Assembly (NCBI GenBank): GCA_934045075.1
Contig: OW203729.1
Location: 10,298,704-10,362,703, forward strand
Direction: 5' to 3'
Length of the DNA: 64,000 nucleotides
DNA from: Yponomeuta sedellus
Taxonomy: Eukaryota; Arthropoda; Insecta; Lepidoptera; Yponomeutidae
The position numbers were made by a program, and so were the translations under genes. Below, piece by piece: positions 50,701 through 52,535 of this stretch. The notes beneath the pieces are model-generated. The model was not told where the DNA came from. It searched no databases and saw only the letters and a list, made by a program, of their open reading frames with translations. Position 1 is the first letter of the stretch. Every line of letters starts with the position of its first letter.

Positions 50701-51980
50701 TTTTTCGGAGCGCTTCCGTGCTTCGCAAGGCACGTTGAGCCGTTGGTGCCGCTTGTCATCTTATGGCAGTCGTTAAGCCATGGCCTTATGGGCGGCTTGA
50801 TAACTTTTGTCAGTAAGGCCCACCACTGTCTTAAAATCCTCCACCAACTCGAGCTTGGCCCCCGTGGTGGAGGATGGCCTAACCTTCCTCGATGCAGGAA
50901 GAAACTCGTGCCCCAGCTGTCGGGACACTCAAGGTTTGATATCGATCTGGAGTAAAACGCGGCGAATACTACATGCATTACTAGATGCATTAACTTTAAC
51001 CAAACCAACATCCTATGTAGCTAGTCCTCGACTTACTCCTAAAATAATGTAACGATTTCCCTTCTATCCAAAATCAAACTAGTCGGCTAGTTATGTAGAG
51101 CTGACATTTCCGCTCTTAGCTTCATAGTTGAGCCAAACGTAGCAAGCCCTGAAATACCTCAGATACTAAGGTTTCCTCACGATATTTTCCATAACAGTTA
51201 GTGAGTACAAAAGTACGTAATATCATAAATAGAAAAAAAGTCTTTGGTACATTCAGGGATTCGAATCCAATTTAAGAAAGAGAGGCCAGCGTTCTTCCGA
51301 TACTACAATTTATACATAAATGTGTCGGTAGGTAGGTTACAGTACCTACCTACCTAAATCTGTGACGCAGCTCTCTACACCTACGTAAGCTTACGAAAAT
51401 CATTAACGTAATCAGCGATGCAGAAGATGGCTGCGTTGCAACGCCCACTCTCAATAAATAACATGTTGGCGTTCCGTTCCATTCTATTTTGCTTCATAAT
51501 GAGCCCAGCGCAAACCTGGTGCAGCCCTATTCGGCAAAGTTACTAAACTGATGTGCAGTTAATTTAGCTCTGTCACTTTCACATCTCTAGAGAGAGAGCG
51601 GCCAAGAAATAGCGTAGATATTCAGTTGCCCAGACTATTATAATAGTAACTCTACTGAAACCTCCTTGCTCATACGAGTAGAAATCTCAACGTCTATTTT
51701 GAGATGTTAATGATTTTAGAATAGGTGCCGTGCTCCAAGCACACGATGACGTTAATAGTTTTATTACGTTCAACGTAGAGGCGAAAGTTCCATTTTTGTT
51801 AAAACAGTTCAGAATTTACAATGTTGATGATTGGCGTCTGGTTCTTAGGACGTCTGACGTATAGAGTCGAAGGTCGTGGGCTTACCATACAAATCTGAAG
51901 AGTAGTTCGAAGATGCTGGGAAACACGAGGTCGTCCGAGGCAGCGAGCCACTTGCGTCCCAGCAGACGCAATGCTGGCAT
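17578..51980 (-). CDS. DAGLB: sn-1-specific diacylglycerol lipase, DAGL-beta-like, 13 coding exons, 683 codons
   Basis: Joined on the minus strand: 51980-51886, 36284-36060, 30384-30272, 30032-29811, 28855-28540, 26778-26655, 25125-25002, 23769-23644, 22333-22241, 21663-21509, 21043-20897, 18831-18692, 17749-17578. Total 2052 nt with every phase consistent. The enzyme hydrolyses diacylglycerol at sn-1 to give 2-arachidonoylglycerol, in membranes. The N-terminal MPALRLLGRKWLAASDDLVF matches the DAGL start. Four hydrophobic segments follow (about 22-145). Next come the STDLVPSDVVAG block, VVAVRGSISLRDIFTDLTAG, the nucleophile motif GHSLGAG (Ser451), the likely Asp503 in GVGDDLVMRLS and the likely His659 in LLDHLPENV. 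Human DAGL-beta is 672 residues, so length supports beta over the much longer alpha. The long DAGL-alpha tail is absent. Confidence 0.93.
18480..18625 (+). mobile_element. LINE 3' UTR fragment in DAGL intron 12
   Basis: GGTTTGCTGGAAGAAATCTC, AGATAAGCTCGCCTTTGTAC and then GTGTACAATAAAGTATAAAA with AAAGT repeats: a LINE 3' end with its polyadenylation signal and microsatellite tail. The same family occurs at 7765-7835 and 60300-60412. Confidence 0.55.
18692..18831 (-). CDS. DAGLB: DAGL exon 12
   Basis: Acceptor ending CACCGCTAG before 18831, donor GAGAA/GTAAGATT (18691 down), phase 0 in and phase 2 out. It encodes about residues 581-626. ARLFTAGRILHVVRRKR corresponds to the PLYPPGRIIHL block of vertebrate DAGL-beta. 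An alternative acceptor (CTCTGCGCAG) a little further in would also keep frame. The predicted exon is very GC-rich. Confidence 0.82.
18840..19205 (-). repeat. Decayed duplicates of the DAGL intron 11/exon 12 boundary
   Basis: The block just upstream of exon 12 (GGGCCGGGGCGCCGTGTT plus ATGTCGGTTGCAAGTGCGGG on +) recurs at about 19010-19070. A shorter third piece lies at about 19140-19200 (GGCAGGCCGGGGCGC). On the minus strand, each repeat is followed by a GTGAAAAGCCCCGTCT-like stretch equivalent to the start of exon 12. The copies have lost the exon body and the good acceptor. This looks like local tandem duplication. Confidence 0.65.
19395..19425. repeat. Perfect 15-bp palindrome
   Basis: AATATGGAACTAACA and its exact complement are separated by one base. 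It lies in DAGL intron 11. No function assigned. Confidence 0.7.
20167..20526. repeat. Three tandem 120-bp units in DAGL intron 11
   Basis: Units begin at 20167, 20287 and 20407 (GTTAATATT.ATTTAGATATG) and differ at only a few positions. Because 120 is a multiple of three, the plus strand stays open through the array, which produces a repetitive reading frame (DMCAFLELETR repeated). This is a minisatellite rather than a gene. Confidence 0.85.
20897..21043 (-). CDS. DAGLB: DAGL exon 11
   Basis: Acceptor GTTCCTCTTCCAG before 21043, donor ACC/GTGAGTGC, phase 0 on both sides, residues 532-580. YRIMLNGFGYALFGVPAR matches the family's KILLHGLWYELFGG block. An acidic, Gln/Ser-rich linker follows. 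Confidence 0.9.
21509..21663 (-). CDS. DAGLB: DAGL exon 10 (probable catalytic Asp)
   Basis: Acceptor GTGTCCCCAG before 21663, donor AAG/GTAAATAAC, phase 1 in and phase 0 out. SFVLTIGVGDDLVMRLS aligns with the human SFIVSLVLGKDVIPRLS. The second Asp of GDD (residue 503) is the likely triad acid. Confidence 0.92.
21725..21881. repeat. Tandem duplication, two 79-bp units
   Basis: AAATTATGTACATGTCGTAG at 21725 recurs as AAATTATTTACATGTCGTAG at 21804, and both units run to CACCTCGAGAAAACC. Only a few substitutions separate them, so the duplication is recent. Located in DAGL intron 9. Confidence 0.85.
22241..22333 (-). CDS. DAGLB: DAGL exon 9 (nucleophile Ser)
   Basis: Acceptor TTTTGTTTCAG before 22333, donor CCAG/GTCAGTAT, phase 1 on both sides. 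It encodes the lipase nucleophile elbow GHSLGAG (Ser451; the first Gly codon is split across intron 8) and KVYAFSTP, which equals the human CYAFSPP. Confidence 0.94.
23530..23631 (+). repeat. tRNA-SINE family A, 3' fragment next to the exon 8 donor
   Basis: ATGTCTCAGGCACTGCACCG through CGTAGATGCAAAGGCC. Its 3' end lies about 11 nt inside the minus-strand intron that follows DAGL exon 8 (donor GT at 23643-23642). It is 5'-truncated. Confidence 0.65.
23644..23769 (-). CDS. DAGLB: DAGL exon 8
   Basis: Acceptor AAAACTTCCAG before 23769, donor TTACAG/GTCAGCTT, phase 1 on both sides. It encodes residues 407-448, with EDTAAHKGMSMGAAKLL (human AHKGISQAA) and HYDLILTG leading into the nucleophile elbow. 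Confidence 0.92.
23796..24048 (+). repeat. 5S-headed SINE, 5'-truncated copy
   Basis: CCGTGCTTCGCAAGGCACGC, GGCGTCATGATAACTTCT and CAGCAGTGGGCACATACGAA follow the body of the full copy at 50583-50944. The 5S-like head is absent. Confidence 0.65.
24168..24440. repeat. Diverged interspersed repeat (partner at 37895-38170)
   Basis: Shared landmarks with 37895-38170, in the same order: AATCTATGAGAACCATTA, AGCTAGAGCGGTGC, AAGATTTTCCAACTTAAAAC, TTTCAAACCACCCACATTT. No coding content. The class is unknown. Confidence 0.6.
24733..24948. mobile_element. Palindromic MITE in DAGL intron 7
   Basis: Outer inverted ends: AGGACCCACTTCCGTCA (24733-24749) and TGACGCAAGTGGGCCT (24933-24948). Inside lies a perfect 22-bp inverted pair, GGGTTAGCTCATTTAACTCGAG (24754-24775) against 24891-24912. 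The motif GCCCGGGTTAGCTCATTTAA repeats at 24913-24932. It ends 48 nt from the exon 7 splice donor. Confidence 0.7.
25002..25125 (-). CDS. DAGLB: DAGL exon 7
   Basis: Acceptor TTTTTTTCTACAG before 25125, donor GATG/GTGAGCA, phase 0 in and phase 1 out, residues 366-406. IADHDRESIVVAVRGSISL and DIFTDLTAGSEKFEADG match the family's VVVAVRGTMSLQDVLTDL block at the start of the hydrolase core. Confidence 0.94.
25126..26271. other. DAGL intron 6, mostly unassigned
   Basis: AT-rich. A diverged copy of the hairpin MITE family seen at 5780-5897 and 49219-49352 lies at about 25801-25910 (AAAACACTCCCCAGAGGC). Nothing else is recognised. Confidence 0.45.
26272..26394. mobile_element. Palindromic MITE with perfect 34-bp inverted ends
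   Basis: ATTGTAGACTTTTAGTCCGG continues to 26305 and is matched exactly in reverse complement at 26361-26394, with a 55-nt loop. The outer ends keep pairing potential into the AT flanks. Perfect arms suggest recent formation or conversion. Located in DAGL intron 6. Confidence 0.75.
26655..26778 (-). CDS. DAGLB: DAGL exon 6
   Basis: Acceptor CTCTATTCCAG before 26778, donor TTTGAG/GTGAGTGC, phase 2 in and phase 0 out. It encodes about residues 324-365: DDNCCLCHFAGFKFMSKL and ADDIIFASFNNHVFE, which parallel the human FIHVSFHDKVYELPF segment. Confidence 0.9.
26779..28539. other. DAGL intron 5, no repeat assigned
   Basis: I see only a TAGG microsatellite at about 27705-27725, preceded by a partial inverse of it. 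No exon or transposon ends are recognised. Confidence 0.45.
28540..28855 (-). CDS. DAGLB: DAGL exon 5
   Basis: Acceptor TTAATTCCAG before 28855, donor TGTAG/GTAAGTTT, phase 1 in and phase 2 out, about residues 219-323. LLSALFRSTDLVPSDVVAGC equals the human LFSTYFSDTDLVPSDIAAG, and FHYLRLSIAAYGWPYVLY equals HYMQFAAAAYGWPLYIY. It ends in the Cys cluster LTCCCC. Confidence 0.95.
29041..29072. repeat. Perfect 13-bp hairpin at a SINE edge
   Basis: ATATACTAAAGTG, loop TAAGAA, CACTTTAGTATAT. It abuts the 3' end of the SINE B copy that follows and may be part of its target region. Confidence 0.65.
29073..29345 (-). repeat. tRNA-SINE family B, near-complete copy
   Basis: The minus-strand head (29174-29102) folds as a tRNA. 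It has an A box TGGCTCAATTGGTAGAGCG, a B box GGTTCGAATCC, D stem GCTC/GAGC and a CTGGT/GCCAG anticodon stem, but C in place of U33. Conserved flanks shared with 34372-34665 (GCAGCGACATCTG and ACTACCTACTTTGCAG) show it is a SINE, not a tRNA gene. Located in DAGL intron 4. Confidence 0.75.
29811..30032 (-). CDS. DAGLB: DAGL exon 4 (last N-terminal membrane helix)
   Basis: Acceptor TATATTTTCAG before 30032, donor CGCAG/GTAAGATA, phase 1 on both sides. It encodes about residues 145-218: hydrophobic IVLFNWVQLGLTVFGLFMVF, then DPLGS, as in the human IIIVFDPLGG. RFRWAFCWLKKDEHGKEAFQ follows, equal to LLCCCIGKDDHTRVAF. Confidence 0.93.
30272..30384 (-). CDS. DAGLB: DAGL exon 3 (membrane helix)
   Basis: Acceptor GATTTGTTTCAG before 30384, donor CAAA/GTAAGAAA, phase 2 in and phase 1 out. 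It encodes VLLVLPEVALNAMGTMWMF, corresponding to the human ALFFPEMVWASLGAAWV. Confidence 0.93.
30385..32408. other. DAGL intron 2, left part, with 5S-SINE fragments
   Basis: Two degraded pieces of the 5S-headed SINE body are recognisable: about 30765-30880 (GGGACTCTTCCTGCAGCGCA and ACCGCGGGGGCCAAGTCCGG) and about 31430-31573 (CACCAAGGGAGCCAGGTCCG and ACTGTCAGAAGCCG). The rest is unassigned AT-rich sequence. Confidence 0.5.
32413..32464. repeat. Two overlapping perfect hairpins, AT-rich then GC-rich
   Basis: ACTTATTTATAAT (32413-32425) pairs with 32431-32443. The last three bases then start a second stem, AGTCCCGGGC/GCCCGGGACT (32441-32450 with 32455-32464), with a 4-nt loop. Shared bases mean the two stems are mutually exclusive at the joint. 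No element ends are recognised around it. Confidence 0.75.
32655..32822 (-). repeat. 5S-headed SINE, 5'-truncated copy
   Basis: TCACTGTTGGGGCACGGGTC, CTTCCTGCATCGCAGGAAGG, ACCACGGGGGCCAAGTCCGG and TACTGTCAGAAGTTATCAA match the body of the copy at 56897-57256. It stops before the 5S-like head. Confidence 0.7.
32911..33130. mobile_element. PIF/Harbinger-like MITE, incomplete copy
   Basis: AGGCCTGCGCAGACGAGGGA at the left end, preceded by TTA, then GTACTTTTTTGTCCGTCGAT and GGACTAAAAGTACCCCGTAC, collinear with the complete copy at 43108-43462. The right terminal inverted repeat is missing. Confidence 0.7.
33131..34371. other. DAGL intron 2, middle part
   Basis: A plus-strand frame of about 114 codons at 33357-33701 has AT-driven, low-complexity composition and matches nothing I know. 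A 15-bp perfect hairpin, TAAAAAATGCTATGA / loop TAA, lies at 34127-34159. Confidence 0.45.
34372..34665 (-). repeat. tRNA-SINE family B, second near-complete copy
   Basis: The tRNA-like head is at 34477-34404 (minus), with GGTTCGAGTCC as B box and one inserted base in the anticodon arm compared with 29102-29174. The body segments TTCGAACCTCTTTACACC and CTACCTACTTTGCAG are shared. It is in the same orientation as the first copy. Confidence 0.75.
34666..36059. other. DAGL intron 2, right part
   Basis: It contains a perfect AT palindrome at about 35836-35861 (TAAATTTTAATTA and its complement). Directly after comes a segment bounded by GTAACGAT (about 35879) and ATCGTTAC (about 35949), with an internal GGTGGCCGGCGCAGCCACC hairpin. 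This may be a solo terminal repeat, but its class is not resolved. Confidence 0.35.
36060..36284 (-). CDS. DAGLB: DAGL exon 2 (membrane helices)
   Basis: The acceptor GGCTTTCTCCGCAG ends at 36285. The first base completes TG/G (Trp) with exon 1. Donor ATAAA/GTAAGTTC, phase 2 out. It encodes about residues 32-106: LVLIALVVEVIFPVTWQC, a second hydrophobic helix LALQAALMLLLAALAQ and SARGTITDVDSRR (human SMRGTICNPGPRK). The ATG at 36304 lies within the acceptor tract and would add seven residues that do not fit the family. Confidence 0.92.
36431..36500. repeat. 20-bp inverted repeat upstream of DAGL exon 2
   Basis: CACCAAATCCTGAGCGATTC (36431-36450) against 36481-36500 with one mismatch and a 30-nt loop. 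It lies 147 bp outside exon 2, on its 5' side. Probably a short MITE-like palindrome. Confidence 0.65.
36775..37000 (+). mobile_element. LINE 3' tail and RTE-like remnant
   Basis: TTTTCCGATGTACAATAAAG then AATATTCTTATATTATATT (about 36783-36825) is a LINE tail. About 36880-37000 has CATTAAACCCATATTCTCTC and TGAGGGAAGACCCTGCAGCG, a diverged version of the RTE-like 3' end at 6335-6545. Confidence 0.5.
37001..37894. other. DAGL intron 1, unassigned stretch
   Basis: No exon, ends or tRNA-like boxes recognised. Confidence 0.4.
37895..38170. repeat. Diverged interspersed repeat (partner of 24168-24440)
   Basis: TAGAATCTATTAGAACCATT, ATAAGATTTTACCAACTCGA, AACAAGGTTTCTCAAAAC and GCTTTCAAACCACTTAGA follow the order of the copy at 24168-24440. 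Confidence 0.6.
38955..39435 (+). repeat. SINE C 3' fragment, unassigned middle, LINE tail
   Basis: At 38955-39030, GTATCCTAGTTTGGGACCAT and GTTGTGTGGACGTTATTTA match the 3' part of the SINE at 63146-63376. A minus-strand frame of about 106 codons (39346-39026) overlaps repeat-like sequence and is not recognised as a protein. About 39385-39435 (CCGCCAATTGTACAATC, then GGTACAATAAAGAATTTAA) is a LINE tail also seen at 55385-55475. Confidence 0.5.
40065..40140. repeat. Two opposed tRNA B-box-like motifs
   Basis: GGGAATCGACCCCACG (B box on minus) is followed 22 nt later by GGGTTCGAATCCCACTG (B box on plus), so parts of two SINE heads may face each other. Neither forms a whole tRNA. Confidence 0.35.
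40323..40585 (-). repeat. 5S-headed SINE with internal deletion
   Basis: On the minus strand it starts AGCGCTCGTGGCCTAGTCGA, passes GTTAAGCAACAACAGGCACG and GGATGGGTGACC, and ends near GGGACACACAAGGGTTGATA. It lacks the central CGTGGTGGA and CATCGCAGGAAGG part found in full copies. Confidence 0.75.
40586..42540. other. DAGL intron 1, unassigned stretch
   Basis: AT-rich. Nothing recognised except a short AT-rich block with scattered ATTAAAAT-type inverted motifs near 41575-41640. Confidence 0.4.
42541..42700 (-). mobile_element. LINE 3' end fragment
   Basis: On the minus strand: ACCATCGGTGGTTGACTGGT, then AGCATTAAGTCCGCTACATT, then TTATGTGCAATAAACG with a TAA microsatellite. This is a lepidopteran LINE tail with polyadenylation signal. 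A short 5S-SINE fragment follows at 42790-42853. Confidence 0.55.
43108..43462. mobile_element. PIF/Harbinger-like MITE, complete 355-bp copy
   Basis: Left end GGGCCTGCGTAGACGAGGGA and right end TCCCTCGTCTGCGCAGGCCT are inverted repeats of about 20 bp, flanked by TAA on each side (43105-43107 and 43463-43465). No coding capacity. TWA target sites and GGCC-starting ends suggest PIF/Harbinger. A second, incomplete copy is at 32911-33130. Confidence 0.75.
43999..44105 (-). repeat. tRNA-SINE family B, rearranged short copy
   Basis: It starts like the other B copies (AAACCTATTTAAAGGCTAAA, CCACCCATGCCGGGATTTGA). Within the anticodon arm it then jumps, through a GGCAGCGGCAGC run, to CCTAAATAGGTTTTTAAA, an inverted version of its own first bases. 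The copy is thus a snap-back stub. Confidence 0.65.
44365..44385 (-). repeat. Microsatellite tail of the LINE
   Basis: TATTTATTTATTTATTTATT on plus, an AAAT/ATAA array at the LINE 3' end. This is the kind of simple-repeat tail used by CR1-type elements instead of poly(A). Confidence 0.6.
44455..47382 (-). CDS. LINE ORF2: endonuclease and reverse transcriptase
   Basis: About 975 codons without a stop. An APE-type endonuclease lies at roughly residues 24-240: FYYQNVRGLRSK, ALTET with the catalytic Glu, MLGDFNLNS, then YHPPLEV. A linker follows, then reverse transcriptase at about 515-760 with AVFLDFRRAFDVVDN, SGVSQGSTLGPTLFLLMIND and the catalytic FADD near 693-696. A C-terminal thumb-like region includes RVQRKFARYIYKRMYGSYPF. 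It nicks target DNA and copies the element RNA by target-primed reverse transcription. No ATG lies near the start. The frame opens after a TAA at 47406-47404 and first reads GTG at 47382, so translation probably depends on coupling to ORF1. Confidence 0.9.
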   Translation of the reverse strand: MASPFVAKQQGVKKNNKVKEIEFYYQNVRGLRSKTAAFCNNVSAVCSSDIIALTETFLNSSVADAELFPRGYTVLRKDRAGGAGWGGVLLAVRDTYSVRVVTEVDGLTADMEVLFTIVTWKNIKLLVCVVYLPPSYSDKQYLDVLTCLENIVCKYAFLHIVMLGDFNLNSCSANVKLQFDNFLEFCKLEQHSKVLNTYGGMLDLVLSNIKPDRVVVSAEVEPLVPADAYHPPLEVTLLLPRGAHVLCRKLGAGVPSRCYAPNWNFRKANFNALYSSIANIDWSHILNEQDVDLATDLFYAALNQVISNNVPIKNVNYTHQRQYPQWFTREIISKIRIKHFHHRKYKQKGLEFNREVYKYYRGLIKELVHKAYCQYTKSVESNIRSDPGQFWKHVQDRRKDRSQSNVYMCKGKKVEGEEAASAFAEYFSSVFLSDVPHLDPEKAERQAGGAGHELSIRMDPITVADVRRAVRRLKASSAAGPDAIPAFLVKDCLNALEEPLLHLFNLSLQLSRYPDRWKLSRVTPVPKDRSSTDVSTFRPIAVLAIFGKVFESIVNRRLTCQINVRLDDAQHGFRVARSTTTNHVSFIDYSMAQMDAGLQVDAVFLDFRRAFDVVDNDILLMKLSSLGATPGLLKFFANYLKDRRQYVKLQQYQSEEYFTRSGVSQGSTLGPTLFLLMINDLPKVLKIGQCLMFADDLKIFKAVQGEADCLALQGDIKEIERWSQSNRLAFNVAKCKVITFSRSRKPIVVSYSLSGMVLQRVTSIKDLGLLLDSELSFRDHVTNVCKSANKVLGFIMRTAAQFRDIRVAIMLYNAFVRSKLEYTAVTWDPHESKYTLMIERVQRKFARYIYKRMYGSYPFLYPSLFVYGMVGFDTLDLRRKLQLGIHYCLLMRNSIYNPGILGSIRLFIPDNYLRCGRRRHLLFAQLSQRTRRASNAPTARALALLNKFLNDVQHVDIFVDSMSYIVVNLRLHLCS
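47336..48478 (-). CDS. LINE ORF1: PHD-like zinc-finger and coiled-coil protein
   Basis: ATG at 48478-48476, 380 codons, TAA at 47338-47336. The N-terminus holds a Cys/His array of PHD type: CLGCRGKIESAERLTCRDCK, then YHYQCVN, then CC. A predicted coiled coil follows (KYIKQLEDKLELLQDKVCAL). A basic region (KRGRRRSTPAG) and a small C-terminal fold come next. This is the usual layout of CR1-like ORF1 proteins, which bind RNA or assist chromatin targeting. It overlaps the ORF2 frame by about 65 nt. An upstream non-ATG extension is open but is not needed. Confidence 0.82.
   Translation of the reverse strand: MQCLGCRGKIESAERLTCRDCKANYHYQCVNLTSAYFRENSQQLKVSWKGPCCDNVTKRGRNDNTPVRKAPEMSHDVSLIMCESATANAAAAKVQHSPNRGSENVTIRRGGASKTNIDLQTSYAEDMFCIDGLRSVVREELEQVISNRLPIVIGQLFTELTTPMHKYIKQLEDKLELLQDKVCALEKVHNKPQPKPTKAQQMNRGKVEESKDSTAALTQPQGVLARTNELPVTSTQSTEISVVAADPTNEHQEPEWTQVVKRGRRRSTPAGVTRGSAAPGTTKLEAAERRRYLHLYYVKVGTTEEQVRNHLSTICGDASCVVASLKAKGNYTSFKLDVPARQADAIMAPENWAEDICIRPWSQSPGGQSFRRKTTGSEEK
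48901..49218. other. DAGL intron 1, LINE 5' flank
   Basis: The boundary between the LINE leader and host sequence is somewhere near 48900-48930. Nothing else is recognised. Confidence 0.35.
49219..49352. mobile_element. Hairpin MITE, family 'CACTCCTCAG', best copy
   Basis: CCTTAAAACACTCCTCAGAC at the left and CTGCCTGAGGAGGGCTTTAG at the right form inverted ends. ATTTAAAT (49251) and ATTTAAACTG (about 49306) extend the pairing inward. The interior TCTGTGGCAAAGGGAAAG matches the copy at 5780-5897. Confidence 0.6.
49405..49640. repeat. Lepidopteran interspersed repeat, GGAACCCTTACAG type
   Basis: AAGGAACCCTTACAGTTTAG followed by CCATGTCTGTCGGTCCGT is a segment I associate with a widespread lepidopteran repeat. 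Related pieces, mostly in reverse, lie at 59670-59820, 60415-60715 and 62150-62400. The class is unsure. Confidence 0.45.
49641..50488. other. DAGL intron 1, unassigned stretch
   Basis: A short AT-rich part, then a slightly more complex part around 50100-50280 open on both strands for 60-75 codons. I do not recognise a protein. Confidence 0.35.
50489..50546. repeat. Perfect 27-bp hairpin with 4-nt loop
   Basis: AAATACCTATACGTAGAACT continues to 50515, is complemented exactly by 50520-50546, and the loop is TGCC. It lies 37 bp before a full 5S-headed SINE. Confidence 0.8.
50583..50944 (+). repeat. 5S-rRNA-headed SINE, full-length copy
   Basis: The head (50586-50699) holds GTTAAGCAACAACAGGCGCG, GGTCAG and GGATGGGTGACC in the same order and nearly the same spacing as the A box, intermediate element and C box of insect 5S rRNA. 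The body runs through CGTGCTTCGCAAGGCACG, TTAAGCCATGGCCTTATG, CCCCGTGGTGGAGGA and CGATGCAGGAAG to GGTTTGATATCGATCT. The other near-complete copy is 56897-57256 (reverse). Several 5'-truncated copies lie elsewhere in the window. Confidence 0.78.
50945..51885. other. DAGL intron 1 next to exon 1, with a tRNA-like fragment
   Basis: At about 51165-51305 (minus orientation) TTTCCTCACGATATTTTCCA and GGGATTCGAATCC resemble a diverged tRNA-headed SINE of family A type. The rest is unassigned. Confidence 0.45.
51886..51980 (-). CDS. DAGLB: DAGL exon 1 (first coding exon)
   Basis: ATG at 51980-51978, then PALRLLGRKWLAASDDLVF and SIFELLFRFV, donor GTATG/GTAAGCCC, phase 2 out. It equals the DAGL-beta start (GRRWAIASDDLVFPGFFEL) as recalled. 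Joined to exon 2 at 36284 it restores a Trp codon and a continuous first membrane helix. The bases just before the ATG (CCTTTTCCTTTGTCGCAG/G) are themselves a strong acceptor, so a non-coding 5' exon lies further upstream. Confidence 0.92.
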
Positions 51981-52229
51981 CCTGCGACAAAGGAAAAGGT
52001 TATTAATATCGAGAAGTTAAGGTTTCGTTTTGTATGAAACACGCTCCAGCATCTGCAATGTTTGATGAAGAGAAAATTGTTGCGATAAAAATGAGCATTT
52101 GCATAGAGTAGGTATGTACATACAGACTAACACGAATTACGTTCCGCGTGCTTGTTTAAGGTCTAGAGTAAGTGTACTCGTGCTATGAATAGATGCATTA
52201 TTACATCACCACCTTATCATCACCACCGT
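51981..52229. other. Intron upstream of DAGL exon 1
   Basis: It begins (minus sense) with the acceptor tract at 51982-51999. No further feature is recognised. Confidence 0.4.
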
Positions 52230-52535
52230 ATACTCGTATGTAAGTATGGCTGGATGGATGATGTTACTCTTTCACGTAAAAACTACTGAATGGATTTTAA
52301 TGAAACTTTACAATAATATAGCTTATACATCAGAATAATACATAGGCTACAATTTATGAGGATGCTGTATGCATTGTCCAAAATATGGCGATAAGTGTCA
52401 AGTAAGTAGGAAAAAATCTAACATCTGCGAGCTATTCTGGCGTGCTCTGCCAAAACGTTTTGTACGCTACGCTACTATAAGCTACCTGAAATACTAATCC
52501 TGCGCAGACGAAGTCGCGGGCACCAGCCAGTAAAT
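52230..52535 (+). mobile_element. Helitron-like or unclassified lepidopteran repeat
   Basis: TTACTCTTTCACGTAAAAAC, TACTGAATGGATTTTAATGA and AATACATAGGCTACAATTTA, then the end CTGCGCAGACGAAGTCGCGG plus GCACCAGCCAGT. The GC hairpin before a CTAG-like end (here CCAG) recalls Helitron termini. A reverse relative is at 61625-61810. Confidence 0.45.
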
